Source: an uncultured Clostridia bacterium
GTDB lineage: Bacteria; Bacillota; Clostridia; Oscillospirales; Ruminococcaceae
Direction: 5' to 3'
Assembly (NCBI GenBank): GCA_947628385.1
Contig: CANQZS010000001.1
Location: forward strand, 46,441-110,440
Length of the DNA stretch: 64,000 nt
Of this stretch, positions 25,470 to 34,026 are shown one piece after another. The translations under genes and the position numbers were made by a program. Positions within the stretch are counted from its first letter, which is position 1, and each line of letters begins with the position of its first letter. Under the pieces are notes generated by a model. That model was given only the letters and a program-made list of their open reading frames with translations. It was not told where the DNA came from and made no database searches.

Positions 25470-25944
25470 TGTTTTCTCCTTTCTCAACGACGTCGGTTAC
25501 CGGTTCATTTAGCAGCATTGATGATATAAACAGTGACATCCATATTACCATAACACCATACGTAACATACACCGCATAACGCAGTGCCGGTATGTTTGAC
25601 AACGGTCCGATGTCACTGAGTACATATAATACAATCCCGATAAATGCGAAAACCGCAAATTTCAAGTTGCTGTTCCGCAAAAGCGACACAACTTTACGTA
25701 TCTTCTCCGATTTTATCTCTGCCGTCAGGTTTGTTCTTTTTGTCCATGTCGGCAGATATACGGTGCAGATAAGAACACTTAGGCAAATGGGGATTTCAAG
25801 GAGAATAAACGAAGTATCTCCCGATATTTCCTTTACCGGAAATATTATTGCTCCGGCAACAGCGCATATTATGTATAAACATATAAGCAGATTGCCGCAT
25901 AGGTTCTGAAACTTGGTTGTCCCTTTGAATTGTACTTTTGTCAT
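25453..25944 (-). CDS. four-helix membrane protein D, paralogue
   Basis: A 163-residue protein with four to five membrane segments; paralogue of the next gene. The pair repeats the theme of the 6205/6702 pair in another operon. Function unknown. Confidence 0.65.
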   Translation of the reverse strand: MTKVQFKGTTKFQNLCGNLLICLYIICAVAGAIIFPVKEISGDTSFILLEIPICLSVLICTVYLPTWTKRTNLTAEIKSEKIRKVVSLLRNSNLKFAVFAFIGIVLYVLSDIGPLSNIPALRYAVYVTYGVMVIWMSLFISSMLLNEPVTDVVEKGENNVTEL

Positions 25945-26357
25945 AATGATATTCTCCTTTCTATCAGGTCTTTATTATCAAACCTGTTCCCAATGACCTT
26001 TACCTTTGCGCCATTCACGTCAGTAAGAAGCAGTGCTACGTTATCATCACCGTTGACGGGTACAAGATAATACAACGCACCTTTCTTATGAACCAAATAA
26101 CGCGCTCCTGTTTCGGTTTCGACTATATCATCACTGAAGATATAAGTATATTCCTTATCGTTTTCGCCGGTATATTCACCGACTGTGACTGTATATACTT
26201 CCTCTTTCTTGAATTGATGATAATATGCCGAGTTACGAGTGATTATATAGGAAAAACATCCTTTTTTCTTTGGTACGGGATATATTCCTCCATATATCCA
26301 CTTGTTAGGCTCATCGAGGTTTTCTTTTTTTAATACTCCTCTGAATAAAAATTCCAT
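25941..26357 (-). CDS. hypothetical protein
   Basis: A 138-residue beta-rich protein starting MEFLFRGVLKKENLDEPNKW after AAAGGAGCGAG. It resembles YopX-type phage proteins in its opening (FRG...WIYGGI and a YTVTVGEYTG strand), but this is a weak impression. An earlier ATG has no ribosome site. Confidence 0.5.
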   Translation of the reverse strand: MEFLFRGVLKKENLDEPNKWIYGGIYPVPKKKGCFSYIITRNSAYYHQFKKEEVYTVTVGEYTGENDKEYTYIFSDDIVETETGARYLVHKKGALYYLVPVNGDDNVALLLTDVNGAKVKVIGNRFDNKDLIERRISL

Positions 26358-26377
26358 TTTTGTACTCGCTCCTTTCA

Positions 26378-26932
26378 TTAGATTAACCCATGTTCCTTAC
26401 AGAACTGCTGCATGTGGTCGGCGGCTTCATCGCCCATGCTCTCACGAACGTCGTCAACGGTAAATCCACAGTCAACGAGCATTGTGTAGAAGTCAAGCTC
26501 GTCTATAGCATCGAAATGTTTTTCAGCGTCCTTGAAAGCTGCACGGATAATTTCACTGTTCGGCTTTTCCGGCAAATAGGCAATCTCACGAGCCAGTTGA
26601 ACTGAACTGTTGAAAGCATTACCTATACTTGACGCTATCCATTTGCTATAAATGCCGAGCGAATTTTTACCATCATTGCTACACCTTGCATTCGCGTTAC
26701 TGCCCCATTTTATCGGGCAAAAAACGCATTTTTTTGTTGTATAATGTGATAAATACATGAACTGAAAGGCAAATTCACAACAGTAACAAAGTGAAAAAAC
26801 ATCATCAGTTATTCCGTTTTCACGGAAATAGTTTTCCTTCTTGACCTTTGCGCCGCGTTCTTCGGTTTTATCGGCTATCCAGTTCCACAACTTACGGTGG
26901 TTTGTGATTGCCTGTTCTTTGGTTAGTTTCAT
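26378..26932 (-). CDS. cysteine-rich hypothetical protein
   Basis: A 184-residue protein with CYCCEF and CVFCPI pairs near residues 49-72 that could bind zinc, followed by a helical C-terminus. The spacing resembles small phage proteins that carry a C-x2-C...C-x2-C cluster next to a GxYxxW motif. First gene behind leader L6. Confidence 0.6.
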   Translation of the reverse strand: MKLTKEQAITNHRKLWNWIADKTEERGAKVKKENYFRENGITDDVFSLCYCCEFAFQFMYLSHYTTKKCVFCPIKWGSNANARCSNDGKNSLGIYSKWIASSIGNAFNSSVQLAREIAYLPEKPNSEIIRAAFKDAEKHFDAIDELDFYTMLVDCGFTVDDVRESMGDEAADHMQQFCKEHGLI

Positions 26933-26979
26933 AAAATATAACCTCCTTCTTAAAAATTGTTTATTTTGTGTATATATAT

Positions 26980-27112
26980 TAAAAAGCAGCAGACAAAAAC
27001 TTTATCTACTGCTTGGGAACATAAAAAAAGAGGAAAAGCATACACTTTTCCTCATAAAACAATACTTCATATCTGTATAGATATATTATACCATAAATAA
27101 AGATTTTGTCAA
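26980..27112 (-). promoter_or_regulatory. leader module L6
   Basis: Promoter TTGACA (27107-27112), 16-bp spacer, TATAAT (27085-27090). First terminator hairpin 27022-27053 (GAGGAAAAG/CTTTTCCTC then seven T); second 26984-27013 (GCAGTAGA/TCTGCTGC with TTTTTAATA). Confidence 0.85.
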
Positions 27113-27124
27113 GCTAAAAAGCAA

Positions 27125-27257
27125 GAAAAAAGGACTACTACCCCAATAGTCCTTTTCCCTTGTGGCTTGTTTACTTTACCTCTCCTTAACCTTCATCTGT
27201 CAAAGATGGGAACTGGCAAGGTAGTCAAGCAAACACAGCCGGTACCGTCGTGGCTAA
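27125..27257 (-). ncRNA. small RNA gene sRNA-2
   Basis: About 135 nt between a promoter and an intrinsic terminator (27125-27156, AAAGGACTA/TAGTCCTTT then T run). The interior folds as a long stem (GTTTGCTT pairing with AAGTAAAC, then TACCT with AGGTA) capped by CATCT-ttgac-AGATG. It shares with sRNA-1 and sRNA-3 the upstream TGTGAAC pair, the AAGGGAAAAG box before the terminator and the place upstream of a leader module. No open frame with a ribosome site that would explain it. Confidence 0.65.
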
Positions 27258-27262
27258 ACGCA

Positions 27263-27322
27263 ATTATAGTATACCAAATATTTTTATAACAAGCAATAAG
27301 TAATTGTGAACTTTTTGTGAAC
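27263..27322 (-). promoter_or_regulatory. sRNA-2 promoter and TGTGAAC repeat pair
   Basis: TTGTTA (27287-27292), 18-bp spacer, TATAAT (27263-27268). Plus-strand TGTGAAC at 27305-27311 and 27316-27322, 11 bp apart. The pair also lies about 30 bp upstream of the divergent promoter of the NYN gene, so one regulator could control both. Confidence 0.6.
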
Positions 27323-27351
27323 AAAAAGGATTTATATACTAAGAAAATGTT

Positions 27352-27380
27352 TTGACATTAAGACCTGACTATGATAATAT
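27352..27380 (+). promoter_or_regulatory. promoter of the NYN gene
   Basis: TTGACA (27352-27357), 17-bp spacer, TAATAT (27375-27380), 31 bp before the ATG. No terminator-like leader, unlike most element operons. Confidence 0.7.
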
Positions 27381-27410
27381 ATTTTATATGAAAGCGAGAT
27401 GATATAAAAT

Positions 27411-28772
27411 ATGAGAGAGCTAACCAAAGCCATAGCCGCCCAAACAGCGTATCTTATTGGCGTTCGGAACGATTTTCTGGATATGAACTATAAATATGAA
27501 TGTGGCGATGTGATAGAGGAAATACGTAAAAATGACACAGCTACGGCTATACGTATACTATGTCAGATACGAACTACCATGCTGCAATACTACGAATCTA
27601 TCGGTTCAAGACTGAAATACGACCTGAAAAATATTGATACCATAGAATTGTTTAATTCCGATAATATACGATGGCTGACGGCGCATAATATCCCTGTTTT
27701 ACTGGTAAATTCCACTATTGACGACTACATCATACACATCAATAAACTGCTTAATGACCTGTTTCCACAATGCGGCATATATCCCGAATGGGTGAATATC
27801 TCCTACATTCGTGACCTCTTTATTATGCCCTATACCCTGTCGGGGAATTACGAGAAAGCTGCAAAGGCTATCTGGGACGAAAAGAACAAATTTCTGCAAA
27901 ACCAATCATTCTACCCATATCAGATGTATATTCACTGGCAGCCGACAGATTGTGGATATTTTTTAAGCACAGACAGGAAATTCCTTACAGTGTTATATAG
28001 GCTCCATGACGACGAATTTTACGACAATAACAAGGTTATGGACGCGAACAGCGATATAAAGAATAACATATATCAATTCATAGACGAACACGACTCGGTT
28101 GTTATAGCGGTCGATTGTGAAAATTCAGATGTGTACAAACTGTACTCGGTTCTGCATAACCTAAACCCTGAAAAACTCGAAAAGATAAAGAAAATAATAC
28201 TGTATGACGATTATCACACTACTAATGTATGGAAATTACTGGAAAAACTCATAGACATTCAAATAGAGTACAACTGTGTGGAACGCGTAACAGACGGAAA
28301 ATCGCTTGTAGACATATACATGACCGCCGGAGTATGCAGAGAAGTATATGAGAACCATATAGACGCGTTTATCTTGGTATCAAGCGACTCCGATTTTTGG
28401 GGACTTATATCCTCACTCTCTCACATAGATTTCCTTGTCATGGTCGAGTATGAGAAGTGCGGAGAAAAGATAAAACAAACATTCAGAGAAAATGGGATTT
28501 ATTACTGTTCTATAGATGATTTCTGTCGCGGGAATATAGAACACATCAAGAACCTTGCGCTTAAAACAGAGCTTAACGAGCGATTAAACACCTTTAATAC
28601 GACCGGTATATGGGGTAATCTGGACGTATCGGAACTTATATACGAGGTATTCAAGGCTTGCCGGATAGAACTTAACAAGGAAGAAGAACAGAACTTTAAG
28701 CGTCGTTATTTGGAAAAACTTCGATTTGGCATAGATAAAGACGGGAAATTTAATATATCATTATCAGAGTAA
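27411..28772 (+). CDS. NYN-domain (PIN-like) nuclease-type protein
   Basis: A 453-residue protein. The C-terminal half carries the NYN signatures: a first strand VVIAVDCENSD (DCEN at 235-238), DGKSLVDIYMTAG, and ILVSSDSDFWGL (SSDSDF at 324-329), which give the acidic metal site of this RNase-like fold. The N-terminal ~200 residues are helical and unassigned, perhaps sensing or target-binding. It stands alone on the plus strand with its own promoter and terminator, in a place typical of accessory cargo. A role in RNA cleavage, possibly defence, is inferred. Confidence 0.8.
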   Translation: MRELTKAIAAQTAYLIGVRNDFLDMNYKYECGDVIEEIRKNDTATAIRILCQIRTTMLQYYESIGSRLKYDLKNIDTIELFNSDNIRWLTAHNIPVLLVNSTIDDYIIHINKLLNDLFPQCGIYPEWVNISYIRDLFIMPYTLSGNYEKAAKAIWDEKNKFLQNQSFYPYQMYIHWQPTDCGYFLSTDRKFLTVLYRLHDDEFYDNNKVMDANSDIKNNIYQFIDEHDSVVIAVDCENSDVYKLYSVLHNLNPEKLEKIKKIILYDDYHTTNVWKLLEKLIDIQIEYNCVERVTDGKSLVDIYMTAGVCREVYENHIDAFILVSSDSDFWGLISSLSHIDFLVMVEYEKCGEKIKQTFRENGIYYCSIDDFCRGNIEHIKNLALKTELNERLNTFNTTGIWGNLDVSELIYEVFKACRIELNKEEEQNFKRRYLEKLRFGIDKDGKFNISLSE

Positions 28773-28776
28773 AAAA

Positions 28777-28813
28777 GAAAGACCGAGCAGGGAGAACCCG
28801 CTCAGTCTTTTTA
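28777..28813. terminator. convergent bidirectional terminator
   Basis: Hairpin AAGACCGAGCAGG/CCCGCTCAGTCTT with A-rich left and T-rich right flanks, between the ends of the NYN gene and the minus-strand VWA gene. Confidence 0.8.
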
Positions 28814-31003
28814 TTATACGATACGTTTTTTGACGAGGTTTACAAGGAGCTTGGGAAGTGTATTCAAATCCGTTATGTCCAAGTACCCGTCTTTATATAT
28901 ATTCCGTATTCTGTCCCTGTCGCTGCCTATAGCTGCGGCAAAGGTCTGTACTCCTTTACGCTTATACTTCTTGACAATCTCCTGCATATCCGCAACAGCG
29001 GCACTGCCGCCGTAATCATAGTCAGCCGGTTGTCCGTCAGATATGATTATGAACAGCTTAATGCTTTCGGGGCGTTTAGACAGCATATCCATTGATATAC
29101 ACATAGCCATTCCGTCACGATTACCCGCTTTTTTCGCTTCAATCTGTGCCAGTCTGTACCTGTCCTTATCATTTACACTGTCAAACTCTGCATACCTGTA
29201 ATAATGGAAACCATGTTCCGTACAGTGTCCTGCTACCATGATAGGTATGTTAAGACCTCTCGCGAAATCATATAACAGCATGGTCGCCTTTCTGGTCGCG
29301 GTAATACGCTCACCTCTCATTGAACCGCTCATATCGACTAACACGGAGATAGCCATATCCGGCAAGTTTTGGGGTAGTTTCTTCTTTGAGAAGAATTTGC
29401 TGTCTACCTTATACATATCCCGTGCATCAAGTTTTGAGCCGAATATCCTGTGACGCTGCACATCACCGCTTTTCAGGTCTTTTAATATGCTTAACATCTT
29501 CCTTTGCAGAGTACGCGAAATGGGGAGTAAATCAGCCATAAGGTGGTTATACAGAGATACATTTTCCTGTGTAACCGTTAAATCCCTGTGCGTATTTACC
29601 ATCTTGCCTTTATGCGGTGTTGTCATATCAACTGTCTGCACAATGACGTTTATTTCCGACTCCATCGCTTTTTCTACTTCCTTTTCCGCTTCGTCTTGGG
29701 CGATGTTCTGCTTTATCTGCGATATGATAGCTTGCACTATCTGTTTCGCTTCTTCCTCGCTCATCGCAGAGGATTTTTCAGACTCATTGCCTGTATCCTT
29801 GGCAGCTTTTGAAGTAGATACCTCTTTAGGCTGCGGAGCGGTATTCGGTACGGCTTTCTGTCCCGCGTTTTGGATAGCGTTCATAATCTCCTGTACCTTC
29901 TGTGATATATCCTGATTACTTTGTGAGTTGCCAGAATTTGACGTATCTGAACCGTTCCCGTCAGAATTGTTATTGTCAGAGCCTGTCTCGTTTGAACCGG
30001 TCTTTGAAGAATTATCCTGACCGGAATCTGACTGGTTTGAACCGTTTGAGCCGCCCTGTCCTGACGTGTTCTGTCCGTTGGACTGTGAATTGTCAGAATC
30101 TGACGAATCGCCTGACGACTGCTCATCATCGTTAAGAAATTCGGATATATACTTCCACAGTGTCATGATACATGTATTGATTGACGTATAGCGTTCTTCA
30201 AGACTGTCCGTAGTGCTGCCGCGTTCTATGCTGCTTGATATTTGGTTAAGGTTCTGTATGAACTCGTTATCCTGTATCTGCTCATCATTCTCTATAACCA
30301 ACTCCCCATACCTCGCAAAGCGGAGAATGAGCGAAAACATAAGTTCTATTGCACCCTGCGGAGTAGGGTTTTCTGTATAATCGGCAGTCATTTTTTCTAC
30401 AGATTCTGACCGTGACCTTAACGCTTCGGTCGATAACGCAATACCTCTCTCAACCAAGCCGTGGAACTCGTTACAAGCCTTTCCCTCGTCATGTACGTCG
30501 GCGAAGATGTTTGATAACTGATGATAAAGCATAGCAAATATCGGCTTTAATCGCTCATCGCCCATAGCTTCCTTTACTTCCTCGGCTGTTTGTTCTTCAG
30601 CTTCGGTCGTTGTTTCAAACTCGCCGTAGTATATGCCGTCTTTTTCCATATCATCACATATCTTCTTTTCTGCGTCAAAATCCAGATACAGGATATGTGC
30701 GCACTCATGGAATAAGATACCAAGCAAGGCTAAGAACCTGTTGCCTTGAAGGTCATATACGTTTGATACCGCATTTGCGCCGTTGAGATGTATGTGCTTG
30801 CCGGACGTGTATGCTATATCCGATTCGTTTTCTGCGTTATATACCAACATAAGAGTGGGTTTGAACTTGATACGCATAAGCATTGAGTCGGCAAGTGTCT
30901 GTAAGTATGTCTTGAATTTCGGACTGAGGAATATATCCTTATCCGTTATTTTTTCCGCCTGTTTAAGAGCAAGCTTCTTGACCTGCTTCTGTAAATCAGC
31001 CAT
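28814..31003 (-). CDS. metallopeptidase-like/VWA protein (DUF2201 type)
   Basis: A 729-residue protein. HECAH at residues 99-103 is a HExxH zinc-protease-type motif in the putative metallopeptidase region. A very polar S/N/G/D/Q-rich linker follows (about 300-380), then a VWA domain with the MIDAS motif DMSGS near residue 557 and a late IIISDGQPAD strand. Such proteins pair with a MoxR/CobS-like AAA+ ATPase, as encoded directly upstream, to remodel a target. The start MADLQKQVKKLALK follows AAAGGAGGTAAAGAA. Target unknown. Confidence 0.85.
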   Translation of the reverse strand: MADLQKQVKKLALKQAEKITDKDIFLSPKFKTYLQTLADSMLMRIKFKPTLMLVYNAENESDIAYTSGKHIHLNGANAVSNVYDLQGNRFLALLGILFHECAHILYLDFDAEKKICDDMEKDGIYYGEFETTTEAEEQTAEEVKEAMGDERLKPIFAMLYHQLSNIFADVHDEGKACNEFHGLVERGIALSTEALRSRSESVEKMTADYTENPTPQGAIELMFSLILRFARYGELVIENDEQIQDNEFIQNLNQISSSIERGSTTDSLEERYTSINTCIMTLWKYISEFLNDDEQSSGDSSDSDNSQSNGQNTSGQGGSNGSNQSDSGQDNSSKTGSNETGSDNNNSDGNGSDTSNSGNSQSNQDISQKVQEIMNAIQNAGQKAVPNTAPQPKEVSTSKAAKDTGNESEKSSAMSEEEAKQIVQAIISQIKQNIAQDEAEKEVEKAMESEINVIVQTVDMTTPHKGKMVNTHRDLTVTQENVSLYNHLMADLLPISRTLQRKMLSILKDLKSGDVQRHRIFGSKLDARDMYKVDSKFFSKKKLPQNLPDMAISVLVDMSGSMRGERITATRKATMLLYDFARGLNIPIMVAGHCTEHGFHYYRYAEFDSVNDKDRYRLAQIEAKKAGNRDGMAMCISMDMLSKRPESIKLFIIISDGQPADYDYGGSAAVADMQEIVKKYKRKGVQTFAAAIGSDRDRIRNIYKDGYLDITDLNTLPKLLVNLVKKRIV

Positions 31004-31017
31004 TTCTTTACCTCCTT

Positions 31018-31052
31018 TCAACGAGACGTACGTTATTATGTACGTCTCGTTA
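31018..31052 (-). other. hairpin between AAA+ and VWA genes
   Basis: Near-palindrome AACGAGACGTAC/GTACGTCTCGTT without a T tract, just after the AAA+ gene stop and just before the VWA ribosome site. It may set the relative mRNA stability of the two genes. Confidence 0.5.
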
Positions 31053-31054
31053 TA

Positions 31055-32830
31055 TTAAAAAGTCGCATTGTGAATGTCGAAAGCCGTCATAAGCTCAGTC
31101 TGTTCGTCTATATCCGAAGTAGCCTTTGCTACGATACAATCACGAACATTGTCCCTGAACTCGTCCATACCCTCATACTTTATCGTCTGAACGAGCATTT
31201 CAAGCTCGTTTACGCTTATAGTACCTTCTGTAATGTCATGCTCTCTGGCATAGTCGCTTAACACCTTCCACGCTTTATAGCACTTATCAATAACGTCGTC
31301 ATCGTTATATCCCGTATTGTATTTGATACGGTCGAGAACTCTTTTCTTCGGCAACTCGTATGAGTCGATTATAAAGGACATACGACGCAGAACGGATGGG
31401 TCTATCGGACGACAGGACTCGTAGCCAACGTTATCCGTATAGATAACCATTGACGACGGATTACGCTGTGCATAAGAACCGTCAATCAGCGGAATAACCG
31501 CATTGGGGCGGTCATACTCGTTAAGACCGACAAGAACGCCCGTATCTTTAATACGTGAACATTCCTGTATCTCTACAATATATCCGCGTGTAATGCCTTT
31601 AATGAAATTTGACTCAACATGCTTGAATCTCGGTGTTGATGAGTTGTTCTTTGCGACTGCCTCACCGTATGCCTTTAAGCACATATCGGGTGTGGCTTCT
31701 TCATCCTCTATTCCTGTCAATGTCAAGTATGCACCTACAGGGTCGTACTGTATCGTCTCGAAATCCGGCAAGTCGCTCATGCTTACATTCTCGCTCGTAT
31801 CGGGAACAAAATCACTAAGGAAGTTTTGAGTTTCCATGTTACTGTGACATGTCATCCTTACAAGCGGCATATCAAGCATAGCCGCTATAGTTTCAACACC
31901 GGTTGATTTACCGTAAGCCGTAATACCGCGCCACATGAAGTTTACCATAGGACGCGTATCGTTCTTGCTATTTACATATCTGCGTGCTATACGCAAAGCT
32001 TCAGGCGGTACAGGGAATGAATCGTCAAAGACCGGAATAAGTTTCCGTTCCTCGTCTGTCCAGTTATGACCGGCTGCGAAAGCGGCAAACTCATTCTTTG
32101 CTTCTTTCATGGTCGGGTTCTTTGACTTTCTCTTTATTTTACCGTTGCTTCCTGCCAGTATATCCGGCGTTCCTGCCAATACTGTTCCGTTATATGCACC
32201 GGACTCAACCTTTGCCTTTGTTACCATCGGTAAATTGCCGTCTGTAGCGATATTGACAATCAACTGGTTTGGGTCGTAATTTACCAGTTGGTATATGGCA
32301 TCGTTCAGCCAGTACAATGTATCTCTTTCACTATCCGTTAAGCCTGCTATATCATACATACCCTTATTGAGCATATCTTGTACTTCTGCCGGGTACATAT
32401 GACCTAACAAGGCAAGACAGATAGTTGAGACATCAACATCTACGTTGGATGCGCCGAGAGTATCAAACGGTTCATATCTGCCGGTAGCGGATATTTTTGA
32501 TACACGCAGTTCACCGTTTGCGTTATATACGCATACCTCATGAGTTCCGTCTGCAAGCTTCCGCTCAGCGGCACATACGGTTGCCGATACTCTCACCAAA
32601 GCATATTCGCCGTATAAATACCCTCTTATCTCGCCTGTATATCCGCGTATATTTAATATAGCGCGGGTTATATCTCGATTTAGGCGTGAATAACCTTTAG
32701 TATTTAATGACTGAAATATACCTGATAAAAACGTGTTTTTATTTTTCATACCCGAAAACGGTTCGGGTAGTCTATCCAACTGCCATGCCGCATTACTGCG
32801 AAACAGCTTATTTGTTGTACTTGCGGGCAT
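31055..32830 (-). CDS. MoxR/CobS-like AAA+ ATPase
   Basis: A 591-residue protein. The ATPase core lies in the second half: Walker A GITAYGKST (302-310), Walker B GYIVEIQE (416-423) and an arginine-rich RPIDPSVLRRMSF stretch resembling sensor/arginine-finger regions. The first ~290 residues are unassigned. Paired with the downstream VWA protein it resembles MoxR/VWA and CobS/CobT chaperone systems, the latter also found in large phages. First half may recruit the substrate. Confidence 0.8.
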   Translation of the reverse strand: MPASTTNKLFRSNAAWQLDRLPEPFSGMKNKNTFLSGIFQSLNTKGYSRLNRDITRAILNIRGYTGEIRGYLYGEYALVRVSATVCAAERKLADGTHEVCVYNANGELRVSKISATGRYEPFDTLGASNVDVDVSTICLALLGHMYPAEVQDMLNKGMYDIAGLTDSERDTLYWLNDAIYQLVNYDPNQLIVNIATDGNLPMVTKAKVESGAYNGTVLAGTPDILAGSNGKIKRKSKNPTMKEAKNEFAAFAAGHNWTDEERKLIPVFDDSFPVPPEALRIARRYVNSKNDTRPMVNFMWRGITAYGKSTGVETIAAMLDMPLVRMTCHSNMETQNFLSDFVPDTSENVSMSDLPDFETIQYDPVGAYLTLTGIEDEEATPDMCLKAYGEAVAKNNSSTPRFKHVESNFIKGITRGYIVEIQECSRIKDTGVLVGLNEYDRPNAVIPLIDGSYAQRNPSSMVIYTDNVGYESCRPIDPSVLRRMSFIIDSYELPKKRVLDRIKYNTGYNDDDVIDKCYKAWKVLSDYAREHDITEGTISVNELEMLVQTIKYEGMDEFRDNVRDCIVAKATSDIDEQTELMTAFDIHNATF

Positions 32831-32881
32831 TTTAATTCCTCCTTAAAAAATTAATTTATACTATTTTAGTGTAATATATAT

Positions 32882-32904
32882 AAGGGGCAACATAGCCGCC
32901 CCTT
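32882..32904 (-). other. intercistronic hairpin before the AAA+ gene
   Basis: AAGGGGC/GCCCCTT stem-loop followed by TATATATATT; a weak terminator or mRNA processing structure between the 65-residue gene and the AAA+ gene. Confidence 0.55.
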
Positions 32905-32913
32905 ATACCTTTT

Positions 32914-33111
32914 TTAATAATTTGCGCCGGACATGATATAGTCATATGCGCCGCGTGATGTCATACCGTCAGCCACCAAGTAATTTATCGCTTCATCAAG
33001 CGAGTCAAACTCTATATCGTCAATGACAATGCTTCTCTTTGAAAATGAAGTTGAGAATGACATACCTTTTATAGCTGTTCCGGTGTATATTCTGTCTTTT
33101 ACAAGTGACAT
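32914..33111 (-). CDS. hypothetical small protein
   Basis: A 65-residue protein (MSLVKDRIYTGTAIKGMSFS). Contains FDSLDEAINYLVADGMTSRGAYDYI, a helical tail resembling small phage regulators. Ribosome site AAGGAGGTAATTAAA. Confidence 0.6.
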   Translation of the reverse strand: MSLVKDRIYTGTAIKGMSFSTSFSKRSIVIDDIEFDSLDEAINYLVADGMTSRGAYDYIMSGANY

Positions 33112-33126
33112 TTTAATTACCTCCTT

Positions 33127-33162
33127 AAAAAAGAAGGAGCGACAATGTTTTCGCTCCTTTAA
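33127..33162 (-). terminator. intercistronic terminator-like hairpin
   Basis: AAGGAGCGA/TCGCTCCTT followed by CTTTTTT, between the 102-residue and 65-residue genes. The last T run merges into the next ribosome site. Another point where transcription of an operon could be cut short. Confidence 0.65.
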
Positions 33163-33163
33163 C

Positions 33164-33472
33164 CTATTTTTTTAATACGACTGTGACAGCACCTTCCGTA
33201 CCGACAACAAATGTTGCGAGAAAATATTTATCACGGTTCATAACCGTTTTGGGATTGTCATGCTCGACATCCAGAAGATATTCGTCTCGTAACTGTTTCT
33301 TGTCATCGGCATTGCTTATGATTGCGACAAACCCGCCATTGCGTAAATTGCGGTATTCGCCATACATGATGTCAAGAAATTTCAAATCTCTTTCCACCGC
33401 AGCGAGGATTTCTTCATCGTCAATCATTTCTGCCGCCTTGCTGTAGTCATTTACGGTTGACAAAATTGTCAT
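33164..33472 (-). CDS. hypothetical protein
   Basis: A 102-residue alpha/beta protein starting MTILSTVNDYSKAAEMIDDEE. No family recognised. In the L7 operon. Confidence 0.6.
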   Translation of the reverse strand: MTILSTVNDYSKAAEMIDDEEILAAVERDLKFLDIMYGEYRNLRNGGFVAIISNADDKKQLRDEYLLDVEHDNPKTVMNRDKYFLATFVVGTEGAVTVVLKK

Positions 33473-33492
33473 GATACATCTCTCCTTTCTTC

Positions 33493-33828
33493 TTATGCGG
33501 ATATGCCGAGTATCTCACAGATGGCTTTAGCCTGTTCATCCGTCATCGTAAAGTCATAATTTGCAATAACTTCACGTATTTTTTTGATACACTCTCTCGC
33601 ACAAATTCCTTTTACCTTTTCAGGGGTGGCTTCGTGAATAGAAACAGCTTCCCACCCGAGAGCTATATTGGTAGTATCGCGAAACAAATAATCAACGACT
33701 CTTATCAGACCCGTAGGAGTAATTTTTTTTACTTTGCTGATATATTCGTGCTTTTCTCCATCTTTTGTGATACATAATACTACCTTATCCCCTGCTTTTA
33801 AGTTCTTCAAAAATGCTGTGTTTGCCAT
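33493..33828 (-). CDS. hypothetical protein, paralogue of 44076-44420
   Basis: A 111-residue protein with the pattern TAFLKNLKAGDKVVLCI...KKITPTGLIRV...IHEATPEKVKGI...LTxEQAKAI. The plus-strand gene at 44076 has the same layout. The front half is an SH3-like GDKV barrel. First gene behind leader L7. Confidence 0.65.
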   Translation of the reverse strand: MANTAFLKNLKAGDKVVLCITKDGEKHEYISKVKKITPTGLIRVVDYLFRDTTNIALGWEAVSIHEATPEKVKGICARECIKKIREVIANYDFTMTDEQAKAICEILGISA

Positions 33829-33869
33829 TTTAATTTCCTCCTAAAAATTGTATTTATATATCTTTGTAT

Positions 33870-34017
33870 ATATAAAAAGACAATGGTTCGCGTTTTGAAT
33901 ACCATTGTCTTGTAACTTGAAATAAAAAAAAGAGGAAAAGTATACAACTTTCCCTCTTAAAAAATATGCTTCATATCTCTATATTTACATTATACATCAC
34001 AGTATAGGCATTGTCAA
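33870..34017 (-). promoter_or_regulatory. leader module L7
   Basis: Promoter TTGACA (34012-34017), 17-bp spacer, TATAAT (33989-33994). First terminator hairpin 33921-33959 (GAGGGAAAGT/ACTTTTCCTC then eight T); second 33876-33911 (AGACAATGGT/ACCATTGTCT). Confidence 0.85.
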
Positions 34018-34026
34018 GTACATTTT

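Noticed and set aside
27125..27257. sRNA-2 as a known riboswitch, 6S RNA or SRP RNA
   Set aside because: I could not find the conserved cores of these classes, and the shared flanks with sRNA-1 and sRNA-3 point to an element-specific family.
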